In this document: piece by piece, positions 1-6,775 of the stretch
Numbering within the stretch: the first letter of the stretch is position 1
Layout: the number at the start of each line of letters is the position of its first letter
NCBI GenBank assembly: GCA_044359885.1
Contig: JBIKLI010000119.1
Span: 1 to 11,808 of the forward strand
Source of the DNA: CAIOSQ01 sp044359885
GTDB lineage: Bacteria; Pseudomonadota; Alphaproteobacteria; CACIAM-22H2
DNA: 11,808 nt
Direction: 5' to 3'
Translations under genes and position numbers: made by a program
Notes under the pieces: generated by a model
Told to the model about the DNA's origin: nothing
Seen by the model: only the letters and a program-made list of their open reading frames with translations
Database searches by the model: none

Positions 1-498
1 CGCGCCGGGCCGGCGGCCGAGTACGGTCAGCGCCTCCCAGAGCTTGAGATAGGCGCGGTTGGGCGGACCCGTGCGGTCCTCGGCGAAGACCGGCGCGCCG
101 TGCGCGAAGGCCGAACTGCAGCGCGCGCTGGCATAGACCAGATCCGGCTGCCACAGCGTCCACGCGCCCAGCGGTGCCGCCGGTGCCGGCTGCGGGAAGA
201 CATGCGGTCGCGGGCGGATCGGGGGCAGCCGTTCGGCGATCAGCGCGGCGCGGCGGAAATGCCCGGTCGGATGCAGCGTCCAGTTGCGCTGGATCGCGCG
301 CAGGCGCTGTGCCGCGTCGCCGATCGACACGACCGGCAGCGGCAGAAGGTCGAACCAGATGTTCGCCGCCCAGGCGACCGGTCGTGCAGGGCCGCGCACG
401 ACGACCAGTCGCTCGCGTTCCGCCTCGATCTCGCTGTCCGCGAGCTCGGCGAGCAGCTGCGGCAGGAAGCCTTCCGCCGCCAGGTATCCGGTGCGCAT
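1..498 (-). CDS. RlmM-like 23S rRNA 2'-O-methyltransferase (FtsJ fold), N-terminal 166 residues only
   Basis: The reading frame runs off the left edge of the window, so only the N-terminal part is present. The visible protein starts MRTGYLAAEGFLPQLL and contains AIQRNW (68-73), a Pro-rich stretch (about 92-108), PLGAWTLWQPD (109-119), ARCSS (125-129) and RAYLKLWEAL (148-157). This is the N-terminal recognition region seen in alphaproteobacterial RlmM-like SAM-dependent methyltransferases, which in E. coli methylate C2498 of 23S rRNA. By family knowledge, K152 in RAYLKLWEAL should be the first Lys of the K-D-K-E tetrad of FtsJ-type enzymes. The SAM-binding loop lies outside the window. An in-frame ATG three codons upstream (507) is an alternative start; 498 is preferred because family members begin with a short M-x-x-Y-L-A-x-E-G-F. 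No clear Shine-Dalgarno precedes either. The exact rRNA target in this lineage is inferred. Confidence 0.82.
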   Translation of the reverse strand, partial: MRTGYLAAEGFLPQLLAELADSEIEAERERLVVVRGPARPVAWAANIWFDLLPLPVVSIGDAAQRLRAIQRNWTLHPTGHFRRAALIAERLPPIRPRPHVFPQPAPAAPLGAWTLWQPDLVYASARCSSAFAHGAPVFAEDRTGPPNRAYLKLWEALTVLGRRPGA

Positions 499-619
499 CG
501 CATGCATGTGCCGCAATCTAGTCGCTGCGCGCGCGCCGCGACATCGCGATCCGTCTCCGCCGGTGCGGCCCGCCTGGACCGTCGCCGGCCGCTTGGGCAT
601 CATGCGCGCCGCGAACGCC

Positions 620-625
620 AGGGAG
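620..625 (+). promoter_or_regulatory. Ribosome binding site that fixes the amidase start
   Basis: AGGGAG lies 8 nt before the ATG at 634. It decides the start: the same frame is open upstream to about position 100, but that extension overlaps the methyltransferase coding sequence on the other strand and has Arg-rich composition unlike any nitrilase N-terminus. Confidence 0.7.
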
Positions 626-633
626 ACGCCGCG

Positions 634-1461
634 ATGAAATGCTCGCTCGTGCAGATGAATTCGATCGGCGACAAGGCGCGGAACATCGCCATGGCGCGCG
701 CGCTGATCGAGCAGGCGGTCGCCGAGGAGAAGCCGGACTGGGTGCTGCTGCCCGAGACCTTCGACTGGGCCGGCGGCACGGCGGCGCAGCGGCTCGCGGC
801 GGCCGAGACGATCCCCGGCGGACCCGCCTATGCGATGTGCCAGGAGATGGCGCGGACCCACCGGATCTTCGTCCATGCCGGCTCGATCAACGAGAAGGTG
901 CCCGGCGAGGACAAGGTCTACAACACCACCGTCGTCTTCGACCGCGCGGGCGAGCCGGTCGCCCGCTACCGCAAGATCCATCTCTTCGACGTCACGACGC
1001 CGGACGGCGTCGAGTATCGCGAATCGGCGCATGTGGCGCCCGGCGACGCGGTCGTCACCTATGACTGCGAGGGCGTCACGGTGGGGGCCGCGATCTGCTA
1101 CGACCTGCGCTTTCCCGAGCTGTTCCAGGCGCTGGCGAAGAAGGGCGCGCAGCTGATCGCGCTGCCGGCGGCCTTCACCCTGCAGACGGGCAAGGACCAC
1201 TGGGAAGTGCTGATCCGCGCGCGGGCGATCGAGAACGAGACCTATTTCGCCGCCTCGGCCCAGTGCGGCGCCTTCGCGCAGGGGAATTCGATGCGCCAGA
1301 CCTATGGCCATTCGATGATGGTCGACCCCTGGGGCCATGTCGTCGCCCGTGCCTCGGACGGGCCGGGCGTGGTCGCCGCGCGCGTCGATCCGCGGCGCGT
1401 GGCCCAGGTCCGCGCGCAGATCCCCGTCCACCAGCATCGCCGCCTGCCGATGGGCGCCTGA
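634..1461 (+). CDS. Carbon-nitrogen hydrolase of the nitrilase superfamily (Nit-type amidase)
   Basis: This 275-residue protein is a cytoplasmic C-N hydrolase of the Nit1/Nit2 type. Homologues hydrolyse amides such as deaminated glutathione or omega-amides; the substrate here is inferred. The Glu-Lys-Cys triad is intact: E41 in LLPETFDW, K114 in YRKIHLFD and C155 in AAICYDLRFPELF. Family motifs VYNTTVVFD (95-103), RARAIENE (195-202) and GHSMMVDPWG (225-234) are present, and the length is normal for a single-domain member. The start gives the expected N-terminus MKCSLVQMNS and has a good ribosome binding site. It is transcribed away from the methyltransferase gene and ends 13 bp from the convergent phosphatase gene, so it is probably monocistronic. 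The closest functional guess is repair of deaminated glutathione; a D-amino-acid or omega-amidase role cannot be excluded from sequence. Confidence 0.93.
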   Translation: MKCSLVQMNSIGDKARNIAMARALIEQAVAEEKPDWVLLPETFDWAGGTAAQRLAAAETIPGGPAYAMCQEMARTHRIFVHAGSINEKVPGEDKVYNTTVVFDRAGEPVARYRKIHLFDVTTPDGVEYRESAHVAPGDAVVTYDCEGVTVGAAICYDLRFPELFQALAKKGAQLIALPAAFTLQTGKDHWEVLIRARAIENETYFAASAQCGAFAQGNSMRQTYGHSMMVDPWGHVVARASDGPGVVAARVDPRRVAQVRAQIPVHQHRRLPMGA

Positions 1462-1480
1462 GGCGCCGCCCCTGTCAGGG
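1453..1480. terminator. Two adjacent inverted repeats at convergent stop codons, possible bidirectional terminator
   Basis: GGCGCC (1453-1458) and GGCGCC (1462-1467) flank the TGA stop of the amidase gene and can form a 6-bp stem with a 3-nt loop. Immediately after, CCCTG (1470-1474) and CAGGG (1476-1480) form a second small dyad over the stop codon of the phosphatase gene. Neither is followed by a T-run, so a classical intrinsic terminator is not shown. In such a GC-rich sequence short dyads also arise by chance. Confidence 0.3.
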
Positions 1481-2269
1481 TGTGGCGAGGGCGTCGCGCG
1501 CGGCCGGCCAGGCGCCTGCGCGGGCGACGACCAGCAGGCCCTCGTTCCAGCGCCGCGGCGTGTAGGCGCGCGCATCGGCGAAGAAACGTGCCGCCCCGCC
1601 CATTTCCTGCGCGATCAACGCGCCGGCGGCATGGTCCCAGGGCCAGCCGCGGCCGAAATACGCGACGTCGACGGCGTTCCAGGCCAGGTCGAGGAAGGCG
1701 ATCGCGCCGCCCCCGGGCGTCGGCGTCGGCGCGAACCGGTCGGGGGCCCGCTCGCGGGCGCGACGCCCGTCGGGCAGCCGGCCGAGGAGGACGGCCCGCG
1801 GCAGGCCGGCGGCGGCTTCGTCCGCGGACGGCCGCGGTCCCACGCGCGTCATGCCCGCGCCATGCTCGGCCGCGGCCCGTCTGGCGGCGCAGGGCTGCAG
1901 GATCCAGCCTGCCAGCACCTCGTCGCCGCGCGCGAGCGCGACGATCAGGCCGAAATCCGGTTTGCCGCCGACGAAACTGCGCGTCCCGTCGATGGGATCG
2001 ACGATCCACAGCGGTCGGTCGGCGTCGAGGCGCGCGAGCAGCGACGGATCGGCGGCCGCCGCCTCCTCGCCCAGCGCCCATGAACCGGGCAGCAGGGCCG
2101 CGAGGCGCGGCGCGAGGAACGCCTCGGCCTCGCGATCGGCCACCGTGACGAAATCGTTCGCGCGCTTCTCGTCGATTTCGCCGGCAGCGAGGCGGCCGAA
2201 GCGCGGCATGACGAAACGCTCGGCGGCCTCGTCCATCAGCGCGACGACATCGTCATGGGGGATCCGCAT
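1475..2269 (-). CDS. Inositol monophosphatase family protein (Mg2+-dependent phosphatase)
   Basis: A 264-residue member of the inositol monophosphatase superfamily, which hydrolyses phosphomonoesters using Mg2+. Visible landmarks are NDFVTVADREAE (38-49), the metal-binding GEE (67-69), the motif WIVDPIDGTRSFVGG (88-102) with ligands D91 and D94, and WPWDHAAG (209-216) with ligand D212. All catalytic elements are present and the length is normal. Subfamilies include inositol-1-phosphatase (SuhB), histidinol-phosphatase (HisN) and 3'-phosphoadenosine phosphatase (CysQ). The sequence alone does not separate them, and no histidine or sulfur genes lie nearby. The start ATG has no strong Shine-Dalgarno (GGATG is 13 nt away), but no better in-frame start is close upstream. 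It is convergent with the amidase gene and divergent from the RraA-family gene. Confidence 0.93.
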   Translation of the reverse strand: MRIPHDDVVALMDEAAERFVMPRFGRLAAGEIDEKRANDFVTVADREAEAFLAPRLAALLPGSWALGEEAAAADPSLLARLDADRPLWIVDPIDGTRSFVGGKPDFGLIVALARGDEVLAGWILQPCAARRAAAEHGAGMTRVGPRPSADEAAAGLPRAVLLGRLPDGRRARERAPDRFAPTPTPGGGAIAFLDLAWNAVDVAYFGRGWPWDHAAGALIAQEMGGAARFFADARAYTPRRWNEGLLVVARAGAWPAARDALATP

Positions 2270-2376
2270 CGGAACATGGCTACATCCAAACGGCGGCGGC
2301 GGGAAGGGCGCTGCGGCGGGATGCGCGCCGCAAGAAACCCTGTATCATCGGCCGGGCAACGCCTGACGAGGACGCC
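2270..2376. other. Divergent intergenic region between the phosphatase and RraA-family genes
   Basis: These 107 bp must hold the promoters of both flanking genes. A weak TATCAT (2343-2348) could be a -10 element for the plus-strand gene, but no convincing -35 was found at proper spacing. GAGGA (2368-2372) is the likely ribosome binding site of the RraA-family gene. No operator-like dyad was recognised. Confidence 0.35.
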
Positions 2377-3066
2377 ATGATCGAGGATCCGCCGCTTCTG
2401 ACCGTACGCAGGAGTTTCCCGCGGCCCAGCGCCGCGCAACTGGCTGCGCTCGCCGCCGCGCCGACCGGCTTCGTCACCGACGCGATGGGGGGACGCGGCG
2501 CGCTTGAGGCGCGCATCAAGCCGATCGGGCGGACGCCGGCCGCCTTCGCCGGGGTCGCGATCACCTGCCACGCCGGACCCGCCGACAATCTCGCCCTGTT
2601 CGGGGCGCTGGCCTATGGCGCGCCCGGCGACGTGATGGTCTGCGCGACCGATGGTTTCGCCGCGACGGCCGTGACCGGCGACCTGCTTCTGGGCATGGCC
2701 CGCAATCGCGGCCTCGCGGGTTTCGTCACCGACGGGATGGTGCGCGACGTCGCCGGCATCGAAGCGGTCGGCCTGCCCTGCTTCGCGGCCGGCGTGACGC
2801 CGAACTCTCCCGCCCGCAACGGCCCGGGCACCGTCGGGATGCCGGTCGTCGTCGGCGGCGTCACGGTCGAAGCCGGCGACATCGTGATCGGCGACGCGGA
2901 CGGGGTCGTCGTCGTGCCGCGCGCGTCGGCCGATGCGGTGATCGCGCGGCTCGCGGCGGTTCGCGCGGCGGAGGCCGATCTCGACGCCCGCGTGAAAGGC
3001 GGTCTCGAACTGCCGGGCTTCATCACCGGGCTGATCGCCGCCGGCCGGTTCAAGGAGATCGGTTGA
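2377..3066 (+). CDS. RraA/HMG-aldolase family protein with intact D-X20-R-D motif
   Basis: This 229-residue protein belongs to the RraA-like superfamily. That family includes 4-hydroxy-4-methyl-2-oxoglutarate (HMG) aldolases, oxaloacetate decarboxylases and the E. coli RNase E regulator RraA. It shows FVTDAMGG (32-39), GAPGDVMVC (81-89), FVTDGMVRD (116-124) and GDIVIGDADGVVVVP (167-181). D102 followed by 20 residues and then R123-D124 matches the D-X20-R-D metal and substrate motif described for HMG/CHA aldolases, which favours an enzymatic role over pure RNase E regulation. The length is slightly more than classical RraA (about 160) and typical of the longer dicarboxylate-acting members. The start is supported by GAGGA 4 nt upstream. 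No aromatic-degradation genes are adjacent, so the physiological substrate stays open. It ends 6 bp from the convergent stop of the small exported-protein gene. Confidence 0.9.
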   Translation: MIEDPPLLTVRRSFPRPSAAQLAALAAAPTGFVTDAMGGRGALEARIKPIGRTPAAFAGVAITCHAGPADNLALFGALAYGAPGDVMVCATDGFAATAVTGDLLLGMARNRGLAGFVTDGMVRDVAGIEAVGLPCFAAGVTPNSPARNGPGTVGMPVVVGGVTVEAGDIVIGDADGVVVVPRASADAVIARLAAVRAAEADLDARVKGGLELPGFITGLIAAGRFKEIG

Positions 3067-3072
3067 GCGGGG

Positions 3073-3621
3073 CTATTCCAGGGTGAACCCGCGCGCCTTC
3101 GACGACCGGCCGATCTCGTCCACCAGCAGCCGCAGGATCTGGTCGAAGATGGCCGCCTCGTCCTGGGGCGCGCCCAGATAGCTGACCTCGCCGGTCCACA
3201 GACGGCGCCCGGACTGTTCCTCGTCGACCGTCATCGCGATGAGGAACTTGACCCGGCCGCGCGTGTCCCGGACGCCGCGCTGCAGGGTCTGCGGGACCCG
3301 TTCGATCTCGGTGTCGAAGTTCAGCGACAGCGCACCGCCCGCGGCGCGGTAGGAGAGGCCGGCCTGCCGCAGCCCATCCGCCAGCCCGCGGATCAGGCGA
3401 CGCTTGTCCGGATGGTCGTCCAGCACGCGTGGCGTGATCGACGAACCGACGGGCAGGGGATGATGCACCGACGCATGGATGCGTCCCCAATCGATCTTCG
3501 GCGGCTCCTCGGCCTCGGCGACCGCGATAGGCGCAAGGCCGGCCAGCGCGGCGAGCGCGGCCAGTCCGGCGACGACGCCCCTGCGCCGGGCGTCACTCGG
3601 CCGGCGCGTGGCCATGTCCAT
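3073..3621 (-). CDS. Small exported protein of unknown function, third gene of the RND operon
   Basis: The 182-residue product is not recognised. It has a basic N-terminus (residues 6-14) followed by an Ala/Leu-rich hydrophobic stretch (about 16-35) ending PIAVA before EAEE, which is a plausible Sec or Tat-like signal peptide with cleavage after A35; there is no lipobox. The mature part contains LRQAGLSYRAAGGALSLNFD (84-103), FLIAMTVDEEQSGRRLWTGE (126-145) and an amphipathic C-terminal helix (about 155-172). The layout, with a conserved-looking G-R-x-L-W-x-G after a beta-rich segment, loosely resembles small periplasmic DUF4136-like proteins, but this is only a hypothesis. Its start overlaps the end of the RND permease gene by 29 bp, implying co-transcription and probably translational coupling. 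AGAAGGA lies about 14 nt upstream; a second Met two codons later is an alternative start. Confidence 0.78.
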   Translation of the reverse strand: MDMATRRPSDARRRGVVAGLAALAALAGLAPIAVAEAEEPPKIDWGRIHASVHHPLPVGSSITPRVLDDHPDKRRLIRGLADGLRQAGLSYRAAGGALSLNFDTEIERVPQTLQRGVRDTRGRVKFLIAMTVDEEQSGRRLWTGEVSYLGAPQDEAAIFDQILRLLVDEIGRSSKARGFTLE

Positions 3622-6600
3622 GAGCGGCGCGATGGTCCTTCTCCATCTGGGTCAGGCGCTGGGCGATCGCGTTCATCGGGGTCGTGAACGGAGCGAGCAG
3701 CAGGTAGATGGCGGGGATGACGAAGATCGTCAGCAGCGTCGCGAACGAGACGCCGCCGATGATCACCCAGCCGATCGCCTCGCGGCTCTCGGCGCCGGCG
3801 CCGTGCGCGGCGGCCAGCGGCACCGCGCCGCAGATCGTCGCGATCGAGGTCATCAGGATCGGCCGCAGGCGGGCGACCGAGGCTTCGAGCACCGCGTCGT
3901 AGACGCTGCGGCCCTCGTCGCGCATCTGATTGGCGAATTCGACGATCAGGATCCCGTTCTTCGCCATCAGCCCGACCAGCAGGATCATCCCGATCTGGCT
4001 GTAGATGTTGAGACTGATGCCCGTGAACCAGAGCGCACCCAGCCCGCCGGTGACGGCCAGCGGCACCGCGAGCATGATCACGAAGGGGTGGATCCAGCTC
4101 TCGAACTGGCCGGCGAGCACGAGGAACACCACGAGCAGCGCCAGGCCGAAGGTGACCATCAGCGAGCTGGAGCTCTCCTTGAACTCGCGGCTGGTGCCCT
4201 GGTAGCTGATCCGGACCTCCGGCGGCAGGTCCTCGCGCACGACCTTCTCCAGCACCTCCAGCCCCTGGGCGATGGTGAAGCCCGGCGCCAGCTGCGAGCG
4301 GATGGTGATCGAGCGCAGCCGGTCGACGCGATTCAGCTCCTGCGGACCGGCCGCCTCGACCAGCCGCACGACATTGGACAGCGGGATCAGTTCGCGCGTC
4401 GTCTGCGAGCGCACGAAGATCGAGGCGAGGTCCGACGGCGTCGCGCGGTCCTCGGACCGCGCCTGGAGGATGACCTTGTACTCCTCGCCGCGGTCGACAT
4501 AGGTGTTGACCTCGCGCGAACCGAACATGGTCTCCAGCGTCCGGCCGATCTCCTCGATCGAGACGCCGAGATCAGCGGCCTTGGCGCGGTCGATGCGTAC
4601 GCGCAGCTCGGGCTTGTTCTCGCGGTAGTTCGAATCCGGATTGACGAAACGCGGATCGGTGCGGATGCGATCGAGGATCCGGTCGCGCCAGCCGCGAAGC
4701 GTCTCGTAGTCGCTGCCGCCGATCACGAACAGGATCGGGCTCGGATCGCCGCGCTGGCCCAGTGTTCCGGGGCTGCTGACGCGCGCGAAGGCGCCGGGGA
4801 TGGCCGCCAGCTTCGGCGACAGTTCGCGCATCATGTCCTGCTGCGAGCGGTCGCGCTGGTCCCAGGGTTTCAGCCGCACGAAGACGTTGGCGACGTTGAC
4901 CGGCGCGGGGCGCGCGAAGCTGGGCGCCAGATTGGTCATCACCGCCTGGACATGGCCCTGGTCCACCAGCGGCTGGATCTCTCGCTCGATGCGCACGGCC
5001 TGCTCGCGCGTGAACGCCAGCGACGCCCCCTCGGGGGTCGAGACCTGGATCCACATCGCGCCGCGATCCTCGGCCGGGGTCAGTTCCTTCGGCAGGATCG
5101 TGAACAGCACATAGGCGAGCGAGGAGATCGCGAGCGCCATCGCGATGATCACCGCCGGCATGCCGAGCGTCCCCCGCAGCAGGAACCGGTAGCCGTTGTT
5201 GAGCGCGACGAAGAGCGGCTCGGTGACGCGGTAGACGAAGCCCTCGCTCTCGTGCGCCTTGAGGATCTTCGAGCACATCATCGGCGACAGCGTGAGCGCG
5301 ACCAGCCCCGAGAACACGACCGAAGCGGCAAGCGCGATGCCGAATTCGGTGAACAGCCGCCCGATATTGCCCTCCATGAAGGAGATCGGCACGAACACGG
5401 CGGTCAGGGTCAGCGTCGTCGACAGGACCGCGAAGGCGATCTGCCGCGACCCGCGCAGCGCCGCCAGCAACGGCGGCTCGCCGAGTTCGATGCGACGGTG
5501 GATGTTCTCCAGCACCACGATCGCGTCGTCGACGACGATTCCTATCGCCAGCACCAGGGCGAGCAGCGTGAGCACGTTGAGCGAGAACCCGAGCGCCGCC
5601 ATGACCGTGAACGACCCGATGATCGAGACCGGGATGGCGACGGTCGGAATGATCGTGGCACGCACCGAACGCAGGAAGAAGAAGATCACGCCGACGACCA
5701 GCAGGACGCCGATGCCGAGCGCGTGCAGCACCTCGTAGATCGACTGCTTGATGAAGACAGATTCGTCGTAGCTGACGATGTAGGACGTGCCCTCCGGGAA
5801 GGACTCGCGCAGCCGTTCCATCTCCTGCTTGGCGCCGTCGGCGACCGTCAGGGTGTTGGCGGTCGACTGGCGCAGGATGCCGAGCCCGACGGCGGTGCGG
5901 CCGTTCGTGCGCATCTCGCTGCGCTCGTCCTCCGGCGCGATCTCGACGCGCGCGATCTCGCCGACCCGCACCGGATAGCCGTTGCGGGTGGCGACGACGA
6001 CGTTGCGGAACTGGTCGGGGGTCTGCAGGCGGGAGTCCGTCTTGACCGTGAATTCGCGCTGCGTCGACTCGATGCGGCCCGAGGGCAGCTCGATGTTCTG
6101 GCGGCGGATCGCCTGCTCGACATCCGCGACCGTCAGCTGGCGCGCGGCCAGCGCGGAACGGTCGATCCAGATGCGCATCGCGAAGCGACGCTCGCCCGAG
6201 ATCTGGACCTGGGCGACGCCGGGGACGATCGAGAGCTTGTCGACCAGGTTGCGACGCGCGAAATCCGTCAGCTCCATCTGGTTCATGCGCTCGGAGGTGA
6301 GGCTGAAGAACACGATCGAGCGGGCGTCGGAGTCGACCTTCGCCACCACCGGGTTTTCCGCCGCGTCGGGCAGCCGGGCGCGGACGCGGGCGACGCGGTC
6401 GCGCACGTCGGCGGCGGCACCGTCGACGTCGCGGTCCAGGCGGAACTCGATGACGACCTGGCTTCGTTCCTCGCGGCTCTGCGAGGTGATGGCGCGCACG
6501 CCCTCGATCCCGGAGACCGCGCTTTCGATCAGTTCCGTGATCCGGCTTTCGACCACGTCGTTGGAGGCGCCGCGATAGACCGTGGTCACCGAGACGATCG

Positions 6601-6727
6601 GCGGATCGATCGCCGGGTACTCCCGGATCGGCAGCTTGGTGAAGGCGGCGATGCCGAGCACCAGGACGACGAGGCTGATCACGGTCGCGAAGACCGGCCG
6701 CTTGATTGAGGCGTCGGAGATGACCAT
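3593..6727 (-). CDS. RND multidrug efflux permease, HAE1 family
   Basis: A full-length 1044-residue inner-membrane proton/drug antiporter of the AcrB/MexB type. The N-terminus (SDASIKRPVFATVISLVVLV) carries the first transmembrane helix, followed by a large periplasmic porter loop (about 30-330), a membrane block (about 331-550), a second periplasmic loop (about 551-855) and a final membrane block (about 856-1012). The proton-relay residues are visible: D400-D401 in GIVVDDAIVVLENIHRR (TM4) and K923 in LVGLMAKNGILIVEFANQ (TM10). This identifies the drug-pumping HAE1 class rather than heavy-metal HME pumps. GGAAAGAG lies 6 nt upstream of the start. The gene begins 48 bp after the adaptor gene and overlaps the next gene. 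The C-terminus ends in a short His-rich tail (HGHGHAPAE), encoded almost exactly by the overlap. The substrate cannot be told from sequence. Confidence 0.97.
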   Translation of the reverse strand: MVISDASIKRPVFATVISLVVLVLGIAAFTKLPIREYPAIDPPIVSVTTVYRGASNDVVESRITELIESAVSGIEGVRAITSQSREERSQVVIEFRLDRDVDGAAADVRDRVARVRARLPDAAENPVVAKVDSDARSIVFFSLTSERMNQMELTDFARRNLVDKLSIVPGVAQVQISGERRFAMRIWIDRSALAARQLTVADVEQAIRRQNIELPSGRIESTQREFTVKTDSRLQTPDQFRNVVVATRNGYPVRVGEIARVEIAPEDERSEMRTNGRTAVGLGILRQSTANTLTVADGAKQEMERLRESFPEGTSYIVSYDESVFIKQSIYEVLHALGIGVLLVVGVIFFFLRSVRATIIPTVAIPVSIIGSFTVMAALGFSLNVLTLLALVLAIGIVVDDAIVVLENIHRRIELGEPPLLAALRGSRQIAFAVLSTTLTLTAVFVPISFMEGNIGRLFTEFGIALAASVVFSGLVALTLSPMMCSKILKAHESEGFVYRVTEPLFVALNNGYRFLLRGTLGMPAVIIAMALAISSLAYVLFTILPKELTPAEDRGAMWIQVSTPEGASLAFTREQAVRIEREIQPLVDQGHVQAVMTNLAPSFARPAPVNVANVFVRLKPWDQRDRSQQDMMRELSPKLAAIPGAFARVSSPGTLGQRGDPSPILFVIGGSDYETLRGWRDRILDRIRTDPRFVNPDSNYRENKPELRVRIDRAKAADLGVSIEEIGRTLETMFGSREVNTYVDRGEEYKVILQARSEDRATPSDLASIFVRSQTTRELIPLSNVVRLVEAAGPQELNRVDRLRSITIRSQLAPGFTIAQGLEVLEKVVREDLPPEVRISYQGTSREFKESSSSLMVTFGLALLVVFLVLAGQFESWIHPFVIMLAVPLAVTGGLGALWFTGISLNIYSQIGMILLVGLMAKNGILIVEFANQMRDEGRSVYDAVLEASVARLRPILMTSIATICGAVPLAAAHGAGAESREAIGWVIIGGVSFATLLTIFVIPAIYLLLAPFTTPMNAIAQRLTQMEKDHRAAHGHGHAPAE

Positions 6728-6733
6728 TGGGGT

Positions 6734-6741
6734 CTCTTTCC
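6734..6741 (-). promoter_or_regulatory. Ribosome binding site of the RND permease gene
   Basis: GGAAAGAG on the minus strand, 6 nt before the ATG at 6727, within the 48-bp gap after the adaptor gene stop. It supports the chosen start, which also yields the conserved N-terminal S-x-x-x-I-K-R-P-V of RND permeases. Confidence 0.65.
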
Positions 6742-6775
6742 GCTGGGAAGGAGGATCGGACGCGCCGCGCTCAGG

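Noticed and set aside
537..548. CGCGACATCGCG (dyad CGCGA-N2-TCGCG), also found at 8144-8155, each upstream of a plus-strand gene
   Set aside because: Shared 12-mers made of GC-rich words are expected by chance in a window of this composition, and the distances to the two starts differ greatly (85 and 11 nt).
100..633. Upstream in-frame extension of the amidase gene (453 codons in total)
   Set aside because: It overlaps the methyltransferase coding sequence on the opposite strand, is Arg-rich and unlike nitrilases, and the ATG at 634 has a good ribosome binding site and the family N-terminus.
3061..3090. Possible terminator hairpin between the RraA-family gene and the exported-protein gene
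   Set aside because: Only 4-bp arms with poor geometry could be found and there is no T-run.
3479..6709. A 1076-codon open frame on the plus strand, antisense to the RND permease gene
   Set aside because: Its translation is dominated by Arg, Asp, His and Gln without domains or hydrophobic segments. It mirrors the GC-biased codons of the permease on the other strand, whose motifs are unmistakable.
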